From Pseudomonadota bacterium (GTDB lineage Bacteria; Myxococcota_A; UBA796; GCA-2862545): 64,000 bases of DNA. Under the pieces are notes generated by a model. The model did not search any database. It was not told where the DNA came from and worked only from the letters and a program-made list of their open reading frames with translations. The position numbers were made by a program, and so were the translations under genes. The stretch is from assembly GCA_947505245.1 (NCBI GenBank), contig CANNIZ010000001.1, positions 124,001 through 188,000 of the forward strand, written 5' to 3'. The number at the start of each line of letters is the position of its first letter. The stretch's first letter is position 1. Shown piece by piece: positions 56,799-64,000 of the stretch.

Positions 56799-59700
56799 AT
56801 GCGCGTTTCACGGACGGTGTTGCCGTTGGGGATCGCCCTGGCTGCGGGCTGCGCGCCAGCGGAAGCTCCGCCCGCGCCGATCGACCTCGGCGACCTCGGC
56901 GCGCGCGCGGACGCGTCCTCCTACCAGCTCGTCGCGGACGGGGTCGGCTTCCGGTTCGCGAATCCGGCCAGGGGAACCGGCGCCCACGTCGACGGTGACG
57001 CGTTGGTCGTCGCACACGCCGGTCGGGACAGCTTCACCGTACGCACGCTGGCGGTGGACGGGGTCCGTTCGCCCGGCGTGGCCGACGCCGGCGCGTGTGT
57101 ACCGGACGGGCGGGTGGACCTGTGGGGTGCCTGCCTGCGCCGTTTGGACGTAGCGCGCGAGGGCGTGACGGAGTGGTGGCAGAACGGCCCCGAGGGCTTC
57201 GAGCACGGGTTCACCGTCGACGTGGTCCAGGGTCCCAGGCTCGTGATCGAGGTGGGATTCGAAGGCGCCGCCGTCGCGGTGGACGCCGAGGGCGTCACCC
57301 TGACCCCCGCCATGGGCGAGCCCTGGCGGTACGATCACCTCGTCGCCACCGACGCGAGCGGGCGTGAGCTGGACGCGGGGTTCGAGGGCATGGACGGAGG
57401 CGTCGCCCTGGTGATCGACGTCGCCGACGCCGAGCTGCCGATCACGGTCGATCCAGTGCTCACGCCCCACACCACCCTGCTCGAAGGCGCCACGGACGGC
57501 GAGCGCTTCGGGGGCACGGTCGCGGGCGCTGGCGACGTCAGCGGCGACGGCATCCCGGACCTGATCGTCGGCTTCCCCTCGTGGTCGGGCGGACCGCTCA
57601 CCAACGCCGGCGGCTTCGCGATCTTTAACGGCAAGGGCGTGCCGGGCATGGTCGATGCCACGCCGTCCTTCACGCAGTTCGGGACGGTGGCCGCGCAGCA
57701 GCTCGGGATCTCCGTCTCCACCGCGGGTGACCTCGACGGTGACGGACGAACGGACGTGGTGGTGGGCGGCCAGGGGCTCGTGCGCATCCTGCGAGGCACG
57801 ATCACAGGCTCCCTGAGTCCCCTGTCGGACATCCCGATCGGCTCCGGCTCCAACGTGGTCACGGTGGCCGGCGCCGGTGACGTCGACGGCGACGGTCTCT
57901 CGGACATCGTCGTTGGGGAGCAGGAGTTGACTTCGCCCCTGACCAAGCAGGGCGCGGTCTATATCATCCGGGGCCTGAATCCGACCCTCGCCACCCTGAT
58001 CGACAAGGGCGTGGTGAACGCGCAGCTCGGGGCCTCGGTCGCGGGACTCGGCGACATCAACGACGACGGGCTCGACGATTTCGCTGCCGGCGCCCCTGGA
58101 ACCAGCACGAACCTCGGGGCCGTGCGCGTCTACAAGGGCGTGACGGCCGGCCTGCCGACGTTCGTCACCACGCTGACAGGCCTGGGCGGTCGGTTCGGAG
58201 CCTCCGTGGCGGGTGCCGGCGACTTCAACGGCGACGGGTACGCCGACCTCGCGGTGGGCGCGCCGAACCAGAGCGGCACTTCCCCCAACGCCGGCGCGGT
58301 CTACGTGTACCCCGGGAACGCCTCCGCCAACGGGAGCATCGGCGGCGTGCCGATGATGAAGTTCGAGCCCACTGTCACGGGCGCGAGCTTCGGGACCGGG
58401 CTCGACGGCGGCGGCGACCTGAACGGTGACGGCCTGTCCGACTTGTTGGTGGGAGCGCCCCACTACGGCATCACGGATGAAGGCGCCGTGTATGCGCTGT
58501 TCGGGACGCGCGGCGCCACCCCGATGTTCTCGAGCACGCCCCTCGTCACGGGTGGGCGAGCCCTGGCGGGCCTGGGCCACGCCGTCGCGCTCGTCGGGGA
58601 CCTCGACGGTGACGGGCTGACCGACGCTGCCCTCGGTGTCCCCGGCTGGGACCTGCTCGGCCCTGCTCGCGGGCGCGTGCAGCTGCATCGCGGTCAGGCG
58701 GCTGGTACTGGAAGGATCGGAGAACGCAGCACCAATACCGTGGGCGCGGGTCGGGGCAGCGTCGCGATCGTCGGCGACTTCGACGGGGACGGGTACGACG
58801 AGGTCGTCGTGGGGCTGCCCGGCTGCGACGACGGGGGCACGGACGTCGGCTGTCTGCGAGGGTACCGAGGCGGAGTGAACGGCCTCGAGGTGAGCCCGTC
58901 GTGGACGCTGTCAGGCACGCAGGTCGGCGGCCGCCTCGGCGCCAGCGTGACCTCCGGCGACTTCGACGGGGACGGCCGCTTGGATCTTGCGGTCGGGGCC
59001 CCGGGCTGGGACGGCGGCTCGACCGACGAAGGCGCGGTGTTCGTGTGGCGGAACGACGGGTGGCCGCTACCCCCGACGCCGTCCCTGCAGCTCGAGATCA
59101 ACTTCGCGCAGTCGGCGTTCGGCGGCTCCGTCGCTGCGGCCGGTGACGTCGATCGGGACGGATTCGACGACCTCCTGGTGGGCGCGCCGGGGTGCGACAT
59201 CGGTGGTCCGAACCGCGGCCGGGTGCACCTGTTCCGGGGGGGCGAAGCCGGCCTCGGCGCTGCGCCGGCGTACTTCTTCGCGGGGACGCAAGATGAGGCG
59301 CAGCTCGGCGCGAACGTGGACGCCGCCGGCGACGTGAACGGTGACGGGTACGCCGACGTCGTTTTCAACGCGCCGCTCTGGAACGGGTCGACGCCCGACG
59401 TCGGACGAGTCGAGGTGGTGCTCGGGTCGCCTACGGGGCTCCGCCTCGACTCGAAGTGGTCGACCGAGGGCGAGGCCGAGGGCGTGCGACTCGGCGGGGG
59501 TTGGGACGTCACCACCAACACATCTGACGGCGACGGCATCGTAGGCCGGGTGGACGTCGAGCGCGACGGGTACGCGGACCTGTTCCTGGGGGCGTGGCGC
59601 TCCTCGGGCGGCGCGGTCAACGGTGGCATGGTGCGACGGTGGCGGGGCTCCGTGAACGGACCGGAGTTCGTGTCGGTGCTCGGGCAGCACACGGGCTCCA

Positions 59701-61439
59701 CGCCGGAAGGTCGGAACGGCTTCGCGCTCGCCGCCGGGGACCTCAACGGCGACGGCTACGGCGACCTGGTGGCGACAAACCCCGGTACGGGCCTCGCGAC
59801 CTACGACCAGTTCAACGGTCCCGTCGGCTTCCCAGGCGGGAGCTGGGGCTACGGATCGCCGAACGGCCCCAACGGCGAGTTCGGCGCGGCCGTGGACGTC
59901 GGCGACTACAACCACGACGGGTGCGCCGACATCGTGATCTCGGAGGCGTCTCTCAACCGCGTGCACTTGTACGCCGGGTGTGTCGCCGACTATGGGCCGA
60001 ACCCCACTCCGGGTCCCCGCATCGCGGCGCACCAGGAGGGTCCCGGCGCGTTGCCGGCGTTGAGCCCGGGCCTCCGGGTGCCTGCCAACGGGTTCGACGC
60101 TGGCTTCCTTGCGACGCGCACTCACCTCGGCCGACAGGTTGTTGCGATCGAGGTCGAGGTCCAGCCGCTCGGGTCGGCGTTCGGGAGCCCGGCCCAATAC
60201 ACCGCGGTGGGGGCAGACACGCTCCGGTTCGGAACCACGGCCTTGACGTCGGCACGTCCACTGGTGGACGACACGTCCTACCACTGGCGCGCGCGCGTGC
60301 TGTACGACCCGACCCGCGCGAGCACCGACGTCTCCTCGCGTTGGTACTACGGCGGCTACAGCGGGGACGCCTCCGGCACCCACGTCGTCACGAAGTGCCC
60401 CCCAGGAGACCTCGACAACGACAGCATCCCGGACTGCATCGACCAGGACCACGACAACGACGGCGACCTCGATCGCACCGACTGCGACGACGTGAACCCG
60501 ACGATCTCGACGCTCGCGGTCGAGGTCTGCGACGCGATCGACCAGGACTGCGACGGCGATGTGAACGAGGCCTTTCCCGACTTTGATGGTGACGCGTCGA
60601 TCGACTGTGTCGATCTCGACGACGACGGCGACGGCGACCCGGACGTGAGCGACTGCGCGGACTTCGACGCGGCGATCCACCACGGAGCCACCGAGCTGTG
60701 CGACCTCGTCGACCAGAACTGCAGCGGCGACGTGGTCGACGCGTTCGTCGACACCGACGGGGACGGCACGCCGGACTGCACGGACGACGACGACGACGGT
60801 GACCTCGACCTCGACGGGGCCGACTGCGACCCGCTCGACGAGACGATCTTCCACGGCGCGGCTGAGCTGTGTGACGAAGTCGATCAGGACTGCGACGGCG
60901 ACCTCGTCGACGGGTTTGAGAACACCGACGGCGATGCCAAACCGGACTGCGTCGACGACGATGACGACGGCGACCTGGACCTCGACGAGAGCGACTGCAA
61001 GCCGCTGGACGCGTTGATCTCGCATACGGCGGTTGAGCTGTGCGACGCGATCGACCAGAACTGCGACGGCAACGCGGCCGAGGGGTTCCCCGACGTTGAC
61101 GGTGACCACGTCGCGGACTGCGTGGACGACGACGACGACAACGACGACGACCCCGATGTCACGGACTGCGCGGACGACGATCCGGCGATCCACGCCGGCG
61201 CCGACGAGCAGTGCGACCTGATCGACAGCGACTGTGACGGTCTGCTCGACGAGGGTTGCGACACGGCGGTCCTGGATACGGACACCGCCGACACCGAAGA
61301 CACCGACACGTCGGACCTCGAAACGGCCGCGGAGTGGGTGACCGGCGGGGGCTGCCATTGCGGCAGCGGGAGCGCGCTTTCGCTGCTGTGGACGGCGCCG
61401 CTCGCGCTGCTGGCGCGTCGTCGTCGTCGGGCGTGTTAG
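56799..61439 (+). CDS. Giant FG-GAP/MopE-repeat lipoprotein with MYXO-CTERM-like tail
   Basis: 1546 residues. The start ATG has GAGGGGGT before it and gives a lipobox (LAAGC, Cys18). After an N-terminal domain of ~200 residues there are about 14 FG-GAP/integrin-alpha-like repeats (each with D-x-D-x-D-G calcium loop such as AGDVDGDGLSDIVVG) over about residues 235-1070. Then come Asp-rich MopE-type Cys repeats (CDAIDQDCDGDVNE) over about 1205-1490. The last ~30 residues, GGGCHCGSG, a hydrophobic helix and RRRRRAC, look like MYXO-CTERM sorting. Probably a very large calcium-binding surface protein. Confidence 0.85.
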   Translation: MRVSRTVLPLGIALAAGCAPAEAPPAPIDLGDLGARADASSYQLVADGVGFRFANPARGTGAHVDGDALVVAHAGRDSFTVRTLAVDGVRSPGVADAGACVPDGRVDLWGACLRRLDVAREGVTEWWQNGPEGFEHGFTVDVVQGPRLVIEVGFEGAAVAVDAEGVTLTPAMGEPWRYDHLVATDASGRELDAGFEGMDGGVALVIDVADAELPITVDPVLTPHTTLLEGATDGERFGGTVAGAGDVSGDGIPDLIVGFPSWSGGPLTNAGGFAIFNGKGVPGMVDATPSFTQFGTVAAQQLGISVSTAGDLDGDGRTDVVVGGQGLVRILRGTITGSLSPLSDIPIGSGSNVVTVAGAGDVDGDGLSDIVVGEQELTSPLTKQGAVYIIRGLNPTLATLIDKGVVNAQLGASVAGLGDINDDGLDDFAAGAPGTSTNLGAVRVYKGVTAGLPTFVTTLTGLGGRFGASVAGAGDFNGDGYADLAVGAPNQSGTSPNAGAVYVYPGNASANGSIGGVPMMKFEPTVTGASFGTGLDGGGDLNGDGLSDLLVGAPHYGITDEGAVYALFGTRGATPMFSSTPLVTGGRALAGLGHAVALVGDLDGDGLTDAALGVPGWDLLGPARGRVQLHRGQAAGTGRIGERSTNTVGAGRGSVAIVGDFDGDGYDEVVVGLPGCDDGGTDVGCLRGYRGGVNGLEVSPSWTLSGTQVGGRLGASVTSGDFDGDGRLDLAVGAPGWDGGSTDEGAVFVWRNDGWPLPPTPSLQLEINFAQSAFGGSVAAAGDVDRDGFDDLLVGAPGCDIGGPNRGRVHLFRGGEAGLGAAPAYFFAGTQDEAQLGANVDAAGDVNGDGYADVVFNAPLWNGSTPDVGRVEVVLGSPTGLRLDSKWSTEGEAEGVRLGGGWDVTTNTSDGDGIVGRVDVERDGYADLFLGAWRSSGGAVNGGMVRRWRGSVNGPEFVSVLGQHTGSTPEGRNGFALAAGDLNGDGYGDLVATNPGTGLATYDQFNGPVGFPGGSWGYGSPNGPNGEFGAAVDVGDYNHDGCADIVISEASLNRVHLYAGCVADYGPNPTPGPRIAAHQEGPGALPALSPGLRVPANGFDAGFLATRTHLGRQVVAIEVEVQPLGSAFGSPAQYTAVGADTLRFGTTALTSARPLVDDTSYHWRARVLYDPTRASTDVSSRWYYGGYSGDASGTHVVTKCPPGDLDNDSIPDCIDQDHDNDGDLDRTDCDDVNPTISTLAVEVCDAIDQDCDGDVNEAFPDFDGDASIDCVDLDDDGDGDPDVSDCADFDAAIHHGATELCDLVDQNCSGDVVDAFVDTDGDGTPDCTDDDDDGDLDLDGADCDPLDETIFHGAAELCDEVDQDCDGDLVDGFENTDGDAKPDCVDDDDDGDLDLDESDCKPLDALISHTAVELCDAIDQNCDGNAAEGFPDVDGDHVADCVDDDDDNDDDPDVTDCADDDPAIHAGADEQCDLIDSDCDGLLDEGCDTAVLDTDTADTEDTDTSDLETAAEWVTGGGCHCGSGSALSLLWTAPLALLARRRRRAC

Positions 61440-61448
61440 GGTGGCTTC

Positions 61449-62054
61449 ATGCTGATCGCAACGCTGTTCGCCTGTGTGAACCCGCCCCCACAACCGGAGC
61501 AGCCGCCCGCGGTGTCGCTGGTCGCGACCGTGCCCGAAGCTGTCGTCGCGCCTCCGGTCGTCGCGGCTCCCGTGGTCGCACAGGGTTCCTTGGTCGAAAT
61601 TGGCGCCGTGCCGCCGGACTTCACGCTGATGGACCGCAACCCCAAGTCGCCGGGGAACGGTCAGCCGGTGTCGCCCAAGGACTACGTCGGCAGCGCCGCC
61701 GGGTTCTACTTCACCCACGCGACTTGAGGCGGCTGTCGTAGCCAGTTTGGCTACCTTGCCCAGATCGACCAGGAGCTCGCCAAGGAGCACCCGGAGCTGC
61801 CGATCGACCTCGTCGCCGTGAACCTCACAGGCCTCGAGGGCGGCCTGCCTGAGATGCCCGCCGATCTGCCCGTGCTGCAGGACACCGCCGACGTCAACGT
61901 GTGGGCGAAGTGGGGCGGCCAGTGGCGCGACGTCGTGATCGTCGACCGCAAGGGTCAAAAGACCGCGGTGTACAACCTCTCCGAGCACGACCTCGGCGAC
62001 CCGGCCAACCGCGACGCGCTCAAGGTCCTGCTCGTCGAAGCCAGCAAACCCTAG
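61449..62054 (+). CDS. Putative selenoprotein: redoxin-like lipoprotein with in-frame UGA in a U-x-x-C motif
   Basis: 201 residues if the TGA at 61725-61727 is read as Sec (U93). The N-terminus has lipobox LFAC (Cys9) and a Pro/Ala-rich tether (about 10-45). A redoxin/TlpA-like domain starts at PPDFTLMDRNPKSPG; the next motif FYFTHAT-U-GG-C places U93 where the redox Cys normally lies, with C96 as partner. The frame continues unbroken (RSQFGYLAQIDQELAKEHPE, later WGGQWRDVVIVDRKG) to 62054. A SECIS-like hairpin follows the UGA. An artefact or pseudogene is the alternative, but the readthrough protein is coherent. Confidence 0.75.
61738..61754 (+). promoter_or_regulatory. Bacterial SECIS-like hairpin
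   Basis: GTAGCCA (61738-61744), loop GTT and TGGCTAC (61748-61754) form a perfect 7-bp stem 10 bases downstream of the UGA at 61725-61727. G745 in the loop lies 17 bases after UGA. Bacterial SECIS elements have an apical stem about 11 bases after UGA with a G/U in the loop. GGC (731-733) can also pair with GCC (758-760) to extend it. Confidence 0.65.
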
Positions 62055-62082
62055 GCGTGTCCACGCGGTGTAGGCTGGCCGC

Positions 62083-62856
62083 ATGTGGAACCTCGTCTTG
62101 TCCTCGGCTCTGGCGCTCACGTGCCCGGAGAACCTGACCCTGGCGGGGACGCCGGGCGCCGAGGTGTGGTGCGAGCGGGCGTCTGCGCCGGGGGTGCGCG
62201 CGGGCCCGACCGAGGGCTTCCACCCGGGCGGCGCGCGCTGGTACACCGGCGCCTACGTCGGCGGGAAGGCGCACGGCGACTGGTCGTATTGGGACGCGAA
62301 CGGCGCGCTCGAGGCCCAGGGGCGGTTCCTGAACGGCGCGAAGTACGGCGTCTGGGTTCAGTTCTGGCCGGATGGTTCGAAGCGCTCCGAAGGAAGCTAC
62401 CTGACCGGGATCAAGACGGGGACCTGGACGACCTGGCACGAAGCCGGCGGCGTCGACCGCGTGGTGGCGTTCAAGTCCGGCCTCGAACAGGGCGTCGAGA
62501 AGCTGTACGCGCCGAACGGGGCGCTGGTCTCGGAAGGGACGTTCGAGGCTGGAAAGAAGCAGGGTACGTTCACGCTGTCGTACGAGACGGGCGCCAAAAA
62601 GGCCGTGCAGGTGTGGGACGCCGACGCAAAACAGGGCCACTGGGAGGGCTGGTACGACGACGGCGCGCTGCGGTTCTCGGGCGATCTGCTCGACGGGAAG
62701 GAGAACGGCATCTGGTCGCAGGGCTGGCCGAACGGGCAGAAGAAGGGCGAGGGCCGCTTCATCGCGGGTGTCCCGGAAGGTGAGTGGACGTGGTGGAACG
62801 AAGACGGCAGCGTCGACCGCGTAGAACACTGGGTGGAAGGGGTCAAACAGCCCTAG
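62083..62856 (+). CDS. Exported MORN-repeat protein
   Basis: 257 residues; an N-terminal signal (LVLSSALALTC). Repeats of about 23 residues of the MORN/YwqK kind follow, e.g. GAYVGGKAHGDWSYWDANGA, GRFLNGAKYGVWVQFWPDGS and GKENGIWSQGWPNGQKKGEG, about eight in all. MORN repeats form beta-hairpin arrays that serve binding roles. It is 28 bases after the selenoprotein gene and may be part of the same transcript. Confidence 0.75.
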   Translation: MWNLVLSSALALTCPENLTLAGTPGAEVWCERASAPGVRAGPTEGFHPGGARWYTGAYVGGKAHGDWSYWDANGALEAQGRFLNGAKYGVWVQFWPDGSKRSEGSYLTGIKTGTWTTWHEAGGVDRVVAFKSGLEQGVEKLYAPNGALVSEGTFEAGKKQGTFTLSYETGAKKAVQVWDADAKQGHWEGWYDDGALRFSGDLLDGKENGIWSQGWPNGQKKGEGRFIAGVPEGEWTWWNEDGSVDRVEHWVEGVKQP

Positions 62857-63019
62857 GGTCCCCAGGAAGCGCCGAACCAAGGGCTGCCTCAGTCGGCGCA
62901 ACGATCGGAGGCGCACGAAGGAGGGCCTGCGATGGGCCCACCCGGGGCTCGGTCTTGGACCGCGGGATAGGATGTCGACCTGGTGTGGATTGATTCGATC
63001 CCACCACCGCGAGGTCGCC

Positions 63020-64000
63020 ATGGAAGTGCGTTTGCACGGTCGGGGTGGGCAGGGCGGGGTAACGTGCGCGAAGATCCTCGCAGCGACGTGGGCGCGCCTC
63101 GGGATGAGCGTCCAGGCCTTCGGGGACTACGCGGGGGAGCGCTCCGGCGCTCCGGTCCGTGCGTACCTGCGCGTGGACTCGCAGCCCGTCACGAACCGGA
63201 ACAAGGTCTACGCGCCGGACCACGTCCTCGTGCTCGATCACGCCCTGCTCGACGCGGCCGCGGTGGCGGGCCTGCGCGCGGGCGGCACGCTGGTGGTCAA
63301 CACGCCCGAGGCGCCCGAAGCCGTCGCGCGGCGGTTCCCCGGCTTCCACATCGCGACGGTTGACGCCACCGCGATCGCGCGGGCCCGCGGCATCGGCGGC
63401 CGCTCGGTCGTGATCGTGAACACGACGATCGCCGGCGCGTTCGCCCGGGCGCTCGACCTGCCGTTCGCCGCGCTCGAGGCGGCGCTGATCGACCTTCACC
63501 TCGCCGCCGACGTCGCGGCCGCGCGCGACGCCTGGGAGGCCGTACGGATGTGCGCCGCCGCCGGGCAACCGCACGCGGCGGCTCCACCTGTTGGTGGGGC
63601 CGCGGTGCTCGATCTCGTCGCCCACGTCGAAGGAGCGACCCCGGCCGTCCGCACCGGCAGCTGGCGCTCGTCCACGCCACGCTACGTGACGCGCCCCGCG
63701 CCGTGCTCCGTCGCCTGCCCAGCGGGCAATGACGTCGTCGGGTTCGTTCAGGCGCTGTCGACCGACGGCGTCGAGGCCGCCGCCCAGGTGCTCGCGCGCA
63801 CCACGCCGTTCGCGGCGGTGTGTGGCCGCGTGTGCCCCGGGTACTGCAACTTCGCGTGCAACCGCGCTACGCTCGACGACACCGTCGACACGCGCGGGCT
63901 CGAGCGGTGGATCGGTGATCACGCCACCGTCGCCCGCGGCGACGCCGCCTCGAACGGGCGCCGCGCCGCGGTGGTCGGCGGTGGTCCGGCGGGGATCTCC
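63020..64000 (+). CDS. Fused 2-oxoacid:acceptor oxidoreductase gamma subunit and GltD-type FAD/Fe-S domain, 3' end outside window
   Basis: 327 residues are visible, open to the window end. Residues 1-185 fit the gamma domain of the pyruvate/2-oxoacid:ferredoxin oxidoreductase family (MEVRLHGRGGQGGVTCAKIL, GDYAGERSGAPVRAYLRV). From about 215, an Fe-S domain with CSVACPAGNDVVGFVQAL and CGRVCPGYCNFACNRAT matches the Fer4_20 domain of GltD, and the last residues RRAAVVGGGPAGIS begin its FAD site. The start ATG has GAGGTC before it. Suggests a NAD(P)-linked oxidoreductase of 2-oxoacids; the catalytic subunits must lie outside the window. Confidence 0.85.
   Translation, partial: MEVRLHGRGGQGGVTCAKILAATWARLGMSVQAFGDYAGERSGAPVRAYLRVDSQPVTNRNKVYAPDHVLVLDHALLDAAAVAGLRAGGTLVVNTPEAPEAVARRFPGFHIATVDATAIARARGIGGRSVVIVNTTIAGAFARALDLPFAALEAALIDLHLAADVAAARDAWEAVRMCAAAGQPHAAAPPVGGAAVLDLVAHVEGATPAVRTGSWRSSTPRYVTRPAPCSVACPAGNDVVGFVQALSTDGVEAAAQVLARTTPFAAVCGRVCPGYCNFACNRATLDDTVDTRGLERWIGDHATVARGDAASNGRRAAVVGGGPAGIS

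Noticed and set aside
59067-62246. A 1059-residue minus-strand open frame across the FG-GAP gene and downstream genes
   Set aside because: It runs antisense to well-supported genes, has no start context or family motif, and is rich in Val/Arg/Gly as expected for the antisense of high-GC coding DNA.

Overview
The window is high-GC DNA from what looks like a member of the Myxococcota (Deltaproteobacteria in the older sense). The evidence is a MYXO-CTERM-like tail on a giant FG-GAP protein, a myxobacterial Cys-rich repeat, MopE-type Asp/Cys repeats, an AgmX/PglI-like C-terminal domain and many Asp-Thr-rich lipoproteins. I see no tRNA, rRNA, CRISPR array or insertion sequence.

The most informative landmark is the chromosomal origin region. 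The cluster rpmH-rnpA-yidD-yidC-jag-mnmE (45612 down to 40511, minus strand) faces away from dnaA-dnaN-recF (45835-49849, plus strand), with gyrB at 54318. Gene strand flips there: all 12 genes to the right are on plus, while 23 of 26 between 19.3 and 45.6 kb are on minus. The dnaA-dnaN gap holds two DnaA-box-like 9-mers, 11 GATC sites in about 120 bp and strong palindromes, so it is a good oriC candidate.

From 1 to 19.3 kb the genes are mostly housekeeping or small transcription units. They include CpaB-like SAF proteins, a BIG2/AgmX-like lipoprotein, a methyltransferase-sulfotransferase-ftcD operon, a 7TM-sensor cyclase, pyrC, a GMC oxidoreductase with its possible small partner, a receiver-PAS protein, dapD, a nucleotidyltransferase pair and cysK-cysE. 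From 31.4 down to 21.6 kb runs a tightly overlapping minus-strand operon of exported proteins: two lipoproteins, an outer-membrane-like protein, a lamin-tail-like lipoprotein, a catalytically degenerate PLD-fold protein and an intact PLD plus lamin-tail protein. It ends with two paralogous adenylate cyclases and a Uma2 protein. From 36.6 to 32.0 kb lie the three subunits of a 4-hydroxybenzoyl-CoA-reductase-like molybdenum hydroxylase, with an opposite-strand lipoprotein gene between the small and large subunit genes.

The three observations most worth following are these. First, 61449-62054 reads as one redoxin-like lipoprotein with an in-frame TGA in a U-x-x-C motif, followed at the usual bacterial SECIS distance by a perfect 7-bp hairpin. 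Second, 12636-12815 carries three homologous, apparently covarying hairpin units of about 44 nt in an otherwise empty intergenic region. Third, the PLD/lamin-tail/lipoprotein operon may be an undescribed cell-surface system. A 30-bp duplication containing a hairpin and duplicated GTG starts sits between rpmH and rnpA. A sulfatase-fold protein and one PLD-fold protein have both lost key catalytic residues.
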